A program made the position numbers and the translations under genes. From assembly GCA_902465605.1 (NCBI GenBank), contig CABQNT010000010.1, positions 50,988 to 114,987 of the forward strand: a stretch of DNA of 64,000 bases. Direction: 5' to 3'. Under the pieces are notes generated by a model that saw only the letters and a list, made by a program, of their open reading frames with translations, was not told the DNA's origin and ran no database searches. Below are positions 51,701 through 59,469 of the stretch, piece after piece (position 1 is the first letter of the stretch; each line of letters opens with the position of its first letter). The DNA comes from Prevotella sp902465605 (GTDB taxonomy: Bacteria; Bacteroidota; Bacteroidia; Bacteroidales; Bacteroidaceae).

Positions 51701-52029
51701 TTGTGCCGAAACATGTCAAGTTCGGTCCTTTGGGAACCTGGAACGTTGAAGAAATTCGCGCCATTGGCGACCGCATCACCGTTACAGTGAATGGTGAAGT
51801 GATTCTCGACGGCAATATTCGTGAAGCCTGCCAAGGCCACAATGTAGCCCCCGATGGCGGAAAAGTGAATCCATATACGGTTGACAAGAAAAATCACCCT
51901 GGCCTGTTCAACAAGGATGGTTATATCAGCTTCTGTGGTCATGGTGAGGGTGTGAAGTTCCGCAATGTCCGCATTCTGGATTTAAGCAAGAACAAGAAAA
52001 CTTCAAAATCAAGAACAAGAAGAAGATAG
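48766..52029 (+). CDS. large HEAT-repeat protein with two DUF1080 (3-keto-disaccharide hydrolase) type domains
   Basis: 1087 aa. Signal peptide (YHILVLLLLCICTVGHSQ). Residues 30 to about 690 are an alpha solenoid of HEAT-like repeats (APRIAIRC-type units such as WVGKAAKQLVKQQRPAIRCAALELLLKT, ALKLLGNSNASVQAQALKLIAE, VVKTAAYEALGSISDYQHFEPL). Residues about 715-865 form a jelly-roll resembling a degenerate DUF1080 domain (WRTKGKGMLYLRSM, GEWNTLHVRLVNDRLLVESNG). Residues 870-1080 form a full DUF1080 domain (GYEVLFDGRSLDKWEG, GNLYSKKKYSDFIYRFEFCFVKPGVNNGIGIR, MEIQVLDHDD, WNVEEIRAIGDRITVTVNGEVILDGN). Other DUF1080 proteins are about 250-500 aa. Its partner is the Gfo/Idh/MocA enzyme upstream. Confidence 0.88.
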   Translation: MKKLQYHILVLLLLCICTVGHSQGTDQRNRVASTIIADGLAQLPANNVETFNQVMEEMAQTGADGIKSLVGLFGPTNKGANAAYEYAVNGVVDYVTRPDKANLRAGVKEGLIQALRTSKDQVLQAFLITQIQKLATAADVAVFEAYLNDSYLQPFAMSALATTPGIDQYLIGWLPKSDLPKQTLAHLITTRQLVSPALEPMLLSWIPGADSQTLNEIYKALVINGSTKAAKVLDKQAKSVGYQYEPTHVTDAYMQLLTRLASNDSKWVGKAAKQLVKQQRPAIRCAALELLLKTSGSKATSQVLKALKDEDVQYRNTALAMAEDCAGNGIFKAVSSQIDRLSVPAQIDVVRWLGNNRQQNFVEVVLKKMMSSNDELSNAAIDAASQIGGPQALQGLMALLGGPKADQALQALKSFKGSIQAKALKLLGNSNASVQAQALKLIAERRMYQAYDEVLRLTSSQNAVVKTAAYEALGSISDYQHFEPLCEMLERADAATAPHLQKAALYALHQQSSADQFAAIQKRLAKTTRPQLYYPMLAQAGNQQAIRQLVEEFQKPSMADEAFNSLLKIDNESVIDVLDQIASTTATRKDQALKRALTLTKRSSLNGMERYLLYRRALEMNPSVSVVNSYLSALGSIYELPALTLAAQYLDKKENAYQAATVVKTIIAKNKALQGGETTKTWLNKAKDIFSARTEDADAGYSIDEIKGLLAKWQSGGFMHEVVDGKCKGKASVGSGDTFENVDLYVDWRTKGKGMLYLRSMPEVVLDGATGAQFVHAADNKLVAVEQNAKPGEWNTLHVRLVNDRLLVESNGRVVAENVIIKNTPTRLPIKTVGQIFFMGGEEEMQIRNLMIHKLPSTPVFTLSKEEKEEGYEVLFDGRSLDKWEGNLINYVPVDGNIYVSAKYGAGGNLYSKKKYSDFIYRFEFCFVKPGVNNGIGIRTKHDVDAAYDGMEIQVLDHDDPIYKGLHDYQQHGAVYGIIVPKHVKFGPLGTWNVEEIRAIGDRITVTVNGEVILDGNIREACQGHNVAPDGGKVNPYTVDKKNHPGLFNKDGYISFCGHGEGVKFRNVRILDLSKNKKTSKSRTRRR

Positions 52030-52056
52030 TATTCGCTGTTAGCGAAGACAAACATC

Positions 52057-52098
52057 AGCCGGTTCCGTGCATGGGTCATGGAACCGGCTTTCTTTTTC
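52057..52098 (+). terminator. Rho-independent terminator after the DUF1080 gene
   Basis: Perfect 10-bp GC-rich stem AGCCGGTTCC (52057-52066) with 52080-52089, followed by TTCTTTTTC. Confidence 0.85.
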
Positions 52099-52394
52099 TC
52101 ATTTTTGTGACCGAGTGTGTACAAGCAAGTTCACGATAGGTCGATGAGAAAATTTTAGAGTTCGTATTGTATTGATAATCAACCATTTGATTCGTCCGTC
52201 CAAACCCTATGCTATTGGGCGCCAAACTCAATGCTATTGAATGCCAAACTCAATGCTATTGGGCACCAAACTCAATGCCATTGAAAACCAAGCCTTATGA
52301 GGACTTGTCGAAGCAGGAAAAGCATACCGACTTGTACGCTGGATATAATTTGTACAAAAGGACAATTTTTCCTTGATAATTTAAGCTAAATCAC
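52099..52394. other. intergenic region with the clearest 22-bp repeat block
   Basis: It holds the four-unit array at 52201-52288 and is otherwise featureless up to the ffh promoter. Confidence 0.5.
52201..52288. repeat. 22-bp tandem repeat block, locus 4 (four units)
   Basis: Units start at 52201, 52223, 52245 and 52267 with no indels. The core CAAACTCAATGCTATTG is identical in units 2 and 3 and one or two changes away in the others. The last 5 bp vary (GGCGC, AATGC, GGCAC, AAAAC). A decayed fifth unit starts at 52289. Confidence 0.9.
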
Positions 52395-52424
52395 TTGGAG
52401 AATCGAAAAAATATATTACTTTTG
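52395..52424 (+). promoter_or_regulatory. Bacteroidetes-type promoter of ffh
   Basis: TTG at 52395-52397, a 19-bp spacer, and TACTTTTG at 52417-52424. Confidence 0.6.
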
Positions 52425-52646
52425 CAAGAGGGGTGTAGTGTGATTGCAGGCAGCGTTTACGCCACGGCTGACAACAGTTAGGTCATTGTCGGTACCAGCA
52501 AGTTATCCTCTCCCCAACATACTTATGAATACGCTTCACACATCATTCGCTGCATTATTGTAGGGCTGTTTTCCACATCGCAGCGGGGATTGGTTTTAAC
52601 AAGGGAGGCAAACAAGAAAATAATTATATAGAAACAACATAAAACA
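52425..52646 (+). other. long 5' leader of ffh, unassigned
   Basis: About 215 nt of moderately GC-rich leader, unusual for this window. It contains a short stem CTGACAA/TTGTCGG (about 52479-52504) and lacks a long ORF. I see no SRP-RNA tetraloop motif, no THF riboswitch core and no terminator-like U tract. It could be a structured regulatory leader or a separate small RNA. Confidence 0.4.
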
Positions 52647-53984
52647 ATGTTCGAGAATTTAAGTGATAGATTAGAGAAATCCTTTAAAATACTAAAAGGT
52701 GAAGGAAAGATTACCGAGATTAACGTTGCCGAAACGCTGAAAGACGTGCGACGCGCATTGTTGGATGCTGACGTTAACTACAAGGTAGCCAAGAGTTTCA
52801 CCGACCGGGTCAAGGAGAAGGCCATGGGCATGAACGTGCTCACAGCCGTTAAACCGGGTCAGTTGATGGTGAAGATTGTACACGATGAGCTGGCAGAACT
52901 CATGGGTGGCGAGGCAGTTGGACTACAGTTGGAATCCAAACCGGCCATCATTTTGATGTCGGGTTTGCAAGGATCGGGTAAAACTACGTTCTCAGGGAAG
53001 CTGGCCAATCTGCTCAAGAGCAAGCAACGGAAAAATCCTTTGTTGGTTGCTTGCGACGTATACCGTCCCGCTGCCATCGAACAGCTGAAGGTTGTTGGAG
53101 GCCAGGTAGGCGTTGAGGTGTACAGTGAGCCCGACAACAAGGACGTGGTTGCCATTGCCAATCAAGCCATACAGCAAGCCAAAGCCAAAGGCAATGATGT
53201 GGTAATTATCGATACGGCTGGTCGTTTGGCAGTAGATGAGGAGATGATGGATGAGATTGCCCGCCTCAAAGACGCTGTTCATCCTGACGAAACCCTGTTC
53301 GTTGTTGATGCGATGACGGGACAGGATGCCGTGAATACTGCGAAAGAATTTAACGACCGACTCGACTTCAACGGCGTTGTACTCACCAAATTGGATGGCG
53401 ATACCCGTGGCGGTGCTGCGCTTTCCATTCGCACGGTGGTGACCAAACCTATTAAATTTGTGGGAACTGGCGAGAAGATGGAGGCCATCGACGTGTTCCA
53501 TCCTTCGCGTATGGCCGACCGAATCTTAGGCATGGGCGACATCGTTTCTTTGGTAGAGCGTGCCCAGGAGCAGTTTGACGAGGAAGAAGCCAAGCGTCTG
53601 CAAAAGAAAATTCAAAAGAACAAGTTCGATTTCAACGACTTTCTCAACCAGATAGAGCAAATCAAGAAGATGGGTAACATCAAGGACTTGGCTGCCATGA
53701 TACCAGGTGTGGGCAAGGCAATTAAGGACGTTGACATCGACAACGACTCGTTCAAAGGCATCGAGGCCATCATCAAGAGCATGACACCGAAAGAGCGAAC
53801 GAATCCTGAAATATTGAATACCTCACGCCGTCAGCGCATTGCCAAAGGTAGTGGAACGGATATTCAGGAGGTGAATCGATTGATTAAGCAGTTCGACCAG
53901 ACGCGCAAAATGATGAAGATGGTCACTGGCAACCGCATGGCAGGCATGATGAGCCGCATGAAAGGGATGCCGAAAATGAAATAA
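52647..53984 (+). CDS. ffh: Signal recognition particle protein (Ffh, SRP54 homologue)
   Basis: 445 aa. N domain (residues 1-85), G domain with LMSGLQGSGKTTFSGKLA (G1), CDVYRPAAIEQLK, IIDTAGRLAVDEEMMDE (G3), VLTKLDGDTRGGAALSIR (G4/I-box), and a Met-rich M domain (FNDFLNQIEQIKKMGNIKDLAAMIPG, ILNTSRRQRIAKGSGTDIQEVNRLIKQF, MMKMVTGNRMAGMMSRMKGMPKMK) for signal-sequence and 4.5S RNA binding. It targets membrane proteins co-translationally to FtsY and SecYEG. The SRP RNA itself is not evident in the window. Followed by folD after 31 bp. Confidence 0.98.
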   Translation: MFENLSDRLEKSFKILKGEGKITEINVAETLKDVRRALLDADVNYKVAKSFTDRVKEKAMGMNVLTAVKPGQLMVKIVHDELAELMGGEAVGLQLESKPAIILMSGLQGSGKTTFSGKLANLLKSKQRKNPLLVACDVYRPAAIEQLKVVGGQVGVEVYSEPDNKDVVAIANQAIQQAKAKGNDVVIIDTAGRLAVDEEMMDEIARLKDAVHPDETLFVVDAMTGQDAVNTAKEFNDRLDFNGVVLTKLDGDTRGGAALSIRTVVTKPIKFVGTGEKMEAIDVFHPSRMADRILGMGDIVSLVERAQEQFDEEEAKRLQKKIQKNKFDFNDFLNQIEQIKKMGNIKDLAAMIPGVGKAIKDVDIDNDSFKGIEAIIKSMTPKERTNPEILNTSRRQRIAKGSGTDIQEVNRLIKQFDQTRKMMKMVTGNRMAGMMSRMKGMPKMK

Positions 53985-54015
53985 CCAGTTAGAATAAAAG
54001 GAGGAAAAAATAGAA

Positions 54016-54894
54016 ATGCAACTCATAGACGGTAAGGCTACGGCCGCTGCTATCAAGGCAGAAATAGCTGAAGAAGTGAAAACAATGGTCGCCCAGGGCG
54101 GCAAACAGCCTCACTTAGCGGCTGTGCTGGTGGGACACGATGGCGGCAGTGAAACGTATGTTAAGAACAAGGTGAAGGCTTGTGAACAATGCGGATTCAA
54201 GTCAACCTTGATCAGATTCGAGGACGATGTCACCGAAGAAGAACTTTTACAGTGTGTAGACAGACTGAACAAAGACGAGGACGTGGATGGTTTTATCGTG
54301 CAGTTGCCACTGCCCGAGCACATCGATGAACAGAAAATCATCATGGCTGTTGACTACAAAAAAGACGTAGATGGATTTCATCCCATCAACGTGGGACGCA
54401 TGTCGATAGGACTTCCGTGTTTCATCTCGGCCACACCACTGGGAATCCTCACTCTGTTGCAATATTACAACATTGAGATGAGTGGGAAAAAATGTGTCGT
54501 TCTCGGTCGAAGCAACATCGTTGGCAAGCCCATGGCACAGCTCATGATGCAAAAGCAGTATGGCGATGCCACGGTGACGATATGCCACACCAGTTCTAAG
54601 GCCTTGAAAGAAGAGAGTCGGCAGGCCGACATTCTCATCGCAGCCGTTGGCAAACCTGACTTTGTTCGGGCTGATATGGTGAAAGAGGGAGCCGTAGTGA
54701 TTGACGTGGGAACCACGCGTGTGCCCGACGCATCGCGTAAGAGTGGATTCCGACTCAATGGGGATGTGAAGTTTGATGAGGTGTCTCCAAAGTGCAGTTA
54801 CATCACACCTGTACCTGGTGGGGTTGGCCCCATGACGATATGTTCGCTGATGAAGAATACGTTAGCGGCGGCAAAAAAGGAATATTACAAATGA
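54016..54894 (+). CDS. folD: Bifunctional methylene-tetrahydrofolate dehydrogenase / methenyl-THF cyclohydrolase
   Basis: 292 aa. Family signatures: GGSETYVKNKVKACEQCGF (catalytic Lys in YVxxK), VDGFIVQLPLPEHID, KDVDGFHPINVGRM, VLGRSNIVGKPMAQLM for NADP and the C-terminal TPVPGGVGPMTICSLMKNT. It interconverts 5,10-methylene-THF and 10-formyl-THF for one-carbon metabolism. ffh-folD neighbours are common in Bacteroidetes. Its TGA overlaps the next ATG. Confidence 0.97.
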   Translation: MQLIDGKATAAAIKAEIAEEVKTMVAQGGKQPHLAAVLVGHDGGSETYVKNKVKACEQCGFKSTLIRFEDDVTEEELLQCVDRLNKDEDVDGFIVQLPLPEHIDEQKIIMAVDYKKDVDGFHPINVGRMSIGLPCFISATPLGILTLLQYYNIEMSGKKCVVLGRSNIVGKPMAQLMMQKQYGDATVTICHTSSKALKEESRQADILIAAVGKPDFVRADMVKEGAVVIDVGTTRVPDASRKSGFRLNGDVKFDEVSPKCSYITPVPGGVGPMTICSLMKNTLAAAKKEYYK

Positions 54895-55070
54895 CAGCAG
54901 AAGAATTCTACCAGCAAGGTAATCGCTACCGGCAGCAGGAAAACTGGCAGATGGCACTGAATTGCTATCTGGAGGCCATCGAGTTGGACCCCCAGTCGCC
55001 CGCCGTGGCAGCCAAACAAATGGTAGAGGATATTCTGGGTTTTTACAATAAGGATGCATACAATCCTTAA
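54891..55070 (+). CDS. small TPR-containing protein
   Basis: 59 aa from ATG 54891, which overlaps the folD stop (ATGA). It is essentially one and a half TPR units (AEEFYQQGNRYRQQENWQMALNCYLEAIELDPQSPAV) plus a short tail. Miniproteins like this sit directly before the ferredoxin-type subunit of 2-oxoacid oxidoreductases in several Bacteroidetes operons, so it may help assembly. That is inference. Confidence 0.82.
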   Translation: MTAEEFYQQGNRYRQQENWQMALNCYLEAIELDPQSPAVAAKQMVEDILGFYNKDAYNP

Positions 55071-55089
55071 ACAACTAAAACATTATACA

Positions 55090-55323
55090 ATGAGCAAGAT
55101 GAAAGGAGCCATAGTTGTGAATACCGATCGCTGTAAAGGATGTTCACTCTGCGTGGTGGCATGTCCGCAAAAGGTAATCGAACTGGCTCAGAAAGAAGTG
55201 AATACGCACGGATACAGATATGCACAGGCCGTGAACCCAGATGATTGTGTGGGTTGTGCGGCATGTGGAATCGTTTGTCCGGATGGATGTATAACCGTTT
55301 ATAGAAAACGAGTGGAGGCGTAA
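55090..55323 (+). CDS. 4Fe-4S dicluster ferredoxin, delta subunit of 2-oxoacid:ferredoxin oxidoreductase
   Basis: 77 aa from ATG 55090. Two CxxCxxCxxxCP clusters: DRCKGCSLCVVACPQKVI and DDCVGCAACGIVCPDGCI. It shuttles electrons from the TPP/Fe-S core to free ferredoxin. First oxidoreductase gene of the delta-alpha-beta-gamma operon. Confidence 0.92.
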   Translation: MSKMKGAIVVNTDRCKGCSLCVVACPQKVIELAQKEVNTHGYRYAQAVNPDDCVGCAACGIVCPDGCITVYRKRVEA

Positions 55324-55327
55324 CAAG

Positions 55328-56410
55328 ATGGCAGCAGAACAAGAAATAGTGTTGATGAAAGGGAACGAAGCTATTGCCAACGCAGCGATTCGCTGTGGTG
55401 CAGATGGCTATTTCGGCTATCCCATTACTCCCCAGAGCGAAATTATTGAGACGCTGGCAGTACTCAAACCGTGGGAAACCACGGGGATGGTGGTGCTGCA
55501 AGCCGAGAGTGAGGTGGCGTCTATCAATATGGTTTATGGTGGAGCTGGTGCCGGAAAACGCGTGTTGACGAGCTCTTCGTCACCAGGAATAGCACTGATG
55601 CAAGAGGGTATCTCCTACATGGCAGGCGCCGAACTGCCTGGTGTGTTTGTCAATGTTCAACGCGGTGGTCCAGGATTGGGAACCATTCAGCCTTCGCAGA
55701 GTGACTATTTTCAGGCAACAAGAGGTGGAGGAAACGGTGATTATCATGTCATCGTGTTGGCTCCTAACTCTGTTCAGGAGATGGCAGACTTTGTTGATTT
55801 GGCTTTCGAGTTGGCGTTCAAGTATCGCAACCCAGCCATGATTCTGAGTGATGGCGTGATAGGACAGATGATGGAAAAGGTGGTTCTACCTCCATTCAAG
55901 CCCCGTCGCACCGAAGAGGAGATTAAGAAAGAATGCCCATGGGCTACGGTTGGACGGACAAAGAATCGCAAACCGAACATCATTACTTCGTTGGAACTCA
56001 AATCAGAAGTGATGGAAGAGCGTAATTTACATCTCCAGGAGAAATACAATACCATTCAGGAGAAGGAAGTAAGATATGAAACACAGCAGATGGAAGACGC
56101 CGACTATATCATCGTATCGTTTGGTAGTGCGGCTCGAATAGCCGAAAAAGCACTTGAATTGGCACGTGAAGAAGGGTTGAAGGTCGGCTTGTTCCGCCCG
56201 ATAACCTTGTGGCCATTCCCTCAAAAGGAACTCGCTGAGGCTGCACAAGGCAAAAAGGGTGTGCTGGTAGCAGAGATTAATGCAGGACAAATGGTGCAGG
56301 ATGTGCGGTTAGCCATCAACAACACTGTCAAAGTAGAACATTTCGGACGTCTCGGTGGTATCGTCCCTGAACCGGAAGAGATCGTCAAAGCATTGAAGGA
56401 GGAACTGTAG
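55328..56410 (+). CDS. 2-oxoacid:ferredoxin oxidoreductase alpha subunit (VorB/KorA-like)
   Basis: 360 aa. The pyrimidine-binding and transketolase-C-like domains are recognisable: LMKGNEAIANAAIRCGADGYFGYPITPQSEIIETLA, ESEVASINMVYGGAGAGKRVLTSSSSPG, NVQRGGPGLGTIQPSQSDYFQATRGGGNGDY, and later VGLFRPITLWPFPQKEL. Subunits of this sequence type are usually annotated VorB (branched-chain 2-oxoacid), although 2-oxoglutarate is equally possible. It begins 4 bp after the ferredoxin subunit. Confidence 0.92.
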   Translation: MAAEQEIVLMKGNEAIANAAIRCGADGYFGYPITPQSEIIETLAVLKPWETTGMVVLQAESEVASINMVYGGAGAGKRVLTSSSSPGIALMQEGISYMAGAELPGVFVNVQRGGPGLGTIQPSQSDYFQATRGGGNGDYHVIVLAPNSVQEMADFVDLAFELAFKYRNPAMILSDGVIGQMMEKVVLPPFKPRRTEEEIKKECPWATVGRTKNRKPNIITSLELKSEVMEERNLHLQEKYNTIQEKEVRYETQQMEDADYIIVSFGSAARIAEKALELAREEGLKVGLFRPITLWPFPQKELAEAAQGKKGVLVAEINAGQMVQDVRLAINNTVKVEHFGRLGGIVPEPEEIVKALKEEL

Positions 56411-56411
56411 G

Positions 56412-57179
56412 ATGAACAATGATATCATATCTCCCGAGAACCTGGTTTATGCCAAACCGGAACTGATGAACGATACAACCATGCACTATTGTCCTGGTTG
56501 TTCGCACGGTGTCGTGCATAAATTGGTGGCCGAAGTCATTGCAGAAATGCAGATGGAGGAAAAGACTGTTGGCGTATGTCCAGTAGGTTGTGCGGTTTTC
56601 GCTTATCGTTATCTGGATATAGACTGGCAAGAAGCACCACATGGACGTGCTCCTGCGTTGGCAACGGCTGTGAAACGACTGTGGCCCGACCGCTTGGTTT
56701 TCACCTATCAAGGTGATGGTGACCTGGCATGTATAGGCACTGCCGAGTCGATTCATGCATTAAATAGAGGTGAAAACATCGTTATGATCTTCATCAACAA
56801 CGCCATTTATGGCATGACAGGTGGTCAAATGGCACCGACAACCCTTTTGGGTCAGAAGACCAGCACCTGCCCTTATGGACGCGATCCCAAACTACATGGC
56901 TATCCACTCAACATCACAGAGTTGGCTTCTAAGTTGGAAGGAACCTGCTATGTCACACGACAGAGTGTAGATACCGTGGCTTCCATCCGCCAAGCGAAGA
57001 AGGCTATCAAGAAAGCTTTCACTGCTTCGATGGAGGAAAAAGGGTCATCGCTCGTTGAAATGGTTAGCACATGCAACAGCGGATGGAAGGTTTCACCCGT
57101 CAAAGCCAATGAGTGGATGCGCGAAAACATGTTCGATAAATATCCAAAGGGCGACCTGAAAGACAATACAGGCCTATAA
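56412..57179 (+). CDS. 2-oxoacid:ferredoxin oxidoreductase beta subunit (TPP-binding)
   Basis: 255 aa. It contains the TPP and cluster-binding parts: HYCPGCSHGVVHKLVAEVI (Cys pair), CPVGCAVFAYRYLDID, HGRAPALATAVKRL, the TPP/Mg motif QGDGDLACIGTAESIHAL-NRGENIVMIFINNAIYGMTGGQMAPTT (GDGD...NN), and STCNSGWKVSP. Placed 1 bp after alpha. Confidence 0.94.
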   Translation: MNNDIISPENLVYAKPELMNDTTMHYCPGCSHGVVHKLVAEVIAEMQMEEKTVGVCPVGCAVFAYRYLDIDWQEAPHGRAPALATAVKRLWPDRLVFTYQGDGDLACIGTAESIHALNRGENIVMIFINNAIYGMTGGQMAPTTLLGQKTSTCPYGRDPKLHGYPLNITELASKLEGTCYVTRQSVDTVASIRQAKKAIKKAFTASMEEKGSSLVEMVSTCNSGWKVSPVKANEWMRENMFDKYPKGDLKDNTGL

Positions 57180-57200
57180 CCAAACAGGAGGAAACAACGT

Positions 57201-57746
57201 ATGAAGACAGAAATTATCATATCGGGCTTTGGTGGACAGGGCGTACTTTCTATGGGTAAGATCCTGGCTTATTCGGGCTTGATGGAAGAAAAAGAGGTGA
57301 CATGGATGCCTGCTTACGGACCGGAGCAACGTGGTGGAACGGCCAATGTAACGGTTATCGTGAGCGACGAGCGCATTTCGTCGCCAATCTTAAGTAAATA
57401 TGACGTAGCAATTGTGCTCAACCAGCCTTCGTTAGACAAGTTTGAACCCAAGATAAAGCCTGGAGGCATCTTGATATACGATGGTAATGGCATCGTCAAT
57501 CCACCCTCAAGGACGGACATACAGGTTTATCGTATCGATGCTGTGGAGCAGGCTGCCGAGATGAAGAACGCCAAGGTGTTCAACATGATTGTGCTGGGTG
57601 GACTACTCAAGGTATGTCCCGTGGTCAGTACAGATGGACTGCAGAAGGCTCTCTATAAGTCTTTACCCGAGCGGCACCATCACATGATTCCGCTCAACAT
57701 GCAGGCTGTAGATATAGGAATGAAACTCATTACTAAACAAAGATAA
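57201..57746 (+). CDS. 2-oxoacid:ferredoxin oxidoreductase gamma subunit
   Basis: 181 aa. Motifs of the gamma domain: IIISGFGGQGVLSMGKILAYSG, WMPAYGPEQRGGTANVTVIVSDERISSPI, LNQPSLDKFEPKIKPGG, and NMIVLGGLLKVCP. It completes the four-subunit enzyme, which makes acyl-CoA from a 2-oxoacid while reducing ferredoxin. A terminator follows 31 bp after the stop. Confidence 0.94.
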   Translation: MKTEIIISGFGGQGVLSMGKILAYSGLMEEKEVTWMPAYGPEQRGGTANVTVIVSDERISSPILSKYDVAIVLNQPSLDKFEPKIKPGGILIYDGNGIVNPPSRTDIQVYRIDAVEQAAEMKNAKVFNMIVLGGLLKVCPVVSTDGLQKALYKSLPERHHHMIPLNMQAVDIGMKLITKQR

Positions 57747-57777
57747 CTTGATTTTTATAACTCTCTAATTTTTTTTC

Positions 57778-57812
57778 AGAGCTGGTCGTAGTGATTACGG
57801 TCAGCTCTTTTT
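57778..57812 (+). terminator. Rho-independent terminator of the ffh-oxidoreductase region
   Basis: AGAGCTG (57778-57784) pairs with CAGCTCT (57802-57808), with an inner CGTA/TACG stem, and TTTTT follows. Confidence 0.85.
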
Positions 57813-58022
57813 ACTTCTTCAACTTCGATGTATTTGCCATTTTAGCACCATATTATTAGATTGGAAATGTAAAAAAATGAATACTATTTCTAAATATAAG
57901 TCAAGTATATGCTATAAAATGTCAAAATTATTCGCATTTCTTTGGAGGTTATCGTTTTTTTTTCTTACTTTGTCTGTACAAATAGGAAACGAAAACATTA
58001 TAATTGATTAAATTTAAGGTAA

Positions 58023-59174
58023 ATGAAAAAATTAGGATTACTTATTACCGCAGCTGCCATGGCAGCATCTGTTTCAGCACAGACTGTAACAGAAAGCAAG
58101 ACATTTGACAACTTTTATATTGGTATTAACGGTGGAGTTGCAACCAAAACAACGGGAAACAGTTGGATGAAGAACTTGAATCCCAATGCAGGTCTTCGCA
58201 TTGGTCGCAATTTTACGCCAGTTTTTGGTATGGCTGCAGAGAGCAATGCTTACTTCTCTAACAAGCCTCTCGCATCAACCGGTACGGCTGTCCGCGCGCT
58301 CAACACCAGCTTGTTGGGTACTGTTAACCTCAGTAATTGGTTCGGTGGATATACTGGTGAGCCTCGTTCGTTCGAGTTGGTTGGTTTGTATGGATTTGGT
58401 TGGGGTCACTTGTTTGGTAACACCGACGCTTACAAGAAGATGAATCACGACAACCTGATTTCCAAAGCAGCCGTTGACTTCGTGTTCAACTTGGGTACAG
58501 AGAAAGCATGGCAGTTCTATGTAGAACCAGCAATTGTATGGGCTTTGAACGGTGATGGTACACAACCCATTGAGTACAACATCAACAAGTCATCAGTACA
58601 GTTGAACGCTGGTTTCGTTTACAAGTTCAAGAACTCTAACGGAACCAACAACTTCACCATCGCACAGCTTCGCGATCAGGCTGAAATTGATGGCTTGAAT
58701 GCACAAATTAACAGTCTTCGCAGCGACTTGAATGGTAAAGACGCTCAACTTTCTAACAAGGATCGTCAGATTTCTGATCTTCAGAAAGCCCTTGAAGAGT
58801 GCAAAAACAAGAAGCCTGTATATGTGAAGCCAGCTACGGCAACCAACCTGCAACCAACGGTTCTCTTCCGTGTTGGCCAGAGCGTTGTAGACCGTTCTCA
58901 GATGCCAAACGTTGAGATGATTGCCAAATACATGAAGAATCATAAGGATTCTAAGATCACCATCAAGGGTTATGCTTCACCGGAAGGTCCTGCAGAGCTG
59001 AACCAACGTCTGTCAGAGAACCGTGCTAAGAATGTCAAGAACTTGCTCGTTGACAAGTATAAGATTGCTCCTAACCGCTTGACAACCATCGGTATGGGCG
59101 TGACAGACAAGCTGTTCAAGGAATATGACTTCAACCGTGTGGCTACTTTCAATGACGATACAAGCGTTGAATAA
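58023..59174 (+). CDS. OmpA-family outer membrane protein
   Basis: 383 aa. Signal peptide (LGLLITAAAMAASVSAQ). An eight-stranded barrel-like domain spans residues 30-205 (FYIGINGGVATKT, LRIGRNFTPVFGMAAESNAYF, FVFNLGTEKAWQFYVEPAIVW, LNAGFVYKF). A coiled-coil linker (DLNGKDAQLSNKDRQISDLQKALEECK) precedes the C-terminal OmpA peptidoglycan-binding domain (VLFRVGQSVVDRSQMPNVEMIAKYMKN, ITIKGYASPEGPAELNQRLSENRAKNVKNLLVDKYKI, RLTTIGMG). It anchors the outer membrane to the cell wall and is likely abundant. Monocistronic with a strong terminator. Confidence 0.95.
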   Translation: MKKLGLLITAAAMAASVSAQTVTESKTFDNFYIGINGGVATKTTGNSWMKNLNPNAGLRIGRNFTPVFGMAAESNAYFSNKPLASTGTAVRALNTSLLGTVNLSNWFGGYTGEPRSFELVGLYGFGWGHLFGNTDAYKKMNHDNLISKAAVDFVFNLGTEKAWQFYVEPAIVWALNGDGTQPIEYNINKSSVQLNAGFVYKFKNSNGTNNFTIAQLRDQAEIDGLNAQINSLRSDLNGKDAQLSNKDRQISDLQKALEECKNKKPVYVKPATATNLQPTVLFRVGQSVVDRSQMPNVEMIAKYMKNHKDSKITIKGYASPEGPAELNQRLSENRAKNVKNLLVDKYKIAPNRLTTIGMGVTDKLFKEYDFNRVATFNDDTSVE

Positions 59175-59200
59175 ACAACTACAAGATTAAAATATCACCA

Positions 59201-59237
59201 AATCCCGATGTTCTTCTATAGCGCATCGGGATTTTTT
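59201..59237 (+). terminator. Rho-independent terminator of the OmpA gene
   Basis: Perfect 10-bp stem AATCCCGATG (59201-59210) with 59224-59233 and a run of T (59232-59237). Confidence 0.9.
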
Positions 59238-59469
59238 AGTGCCCTGCCAATAGCCCGCATGCTACCTGTTTTCATCAATGGGAAGGATGAGAAATGCCAT
59301 CATTCACAGCGAATAAGTAACGAAAACTACTTTCTTCGCCTTCAAACCGGATTATTTTGCGGATGATAAAATATTTGTCCATCCCATGGGGTTATATCCT
59401 ATAGCAACCCCTATTTCGCGCCTAAGCCTAAGGGGCTTGTGAAACATCTACATCAACAACAACGTGAAA

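Noticed and set aside
52201..52288. 22-bp arrays as a CRISPR locus
   Set aside because: Units are directly adjacent with no spacers, the variable part is only about 5 bp, and no cas gene is present.
52440..52560. SRP (4.5S) RNA gene in the ffh leader
   Set aside because: The conserved SRP motif (GGxCAGGxCCGGAAGGxAGCA-type apical loop) is absent.
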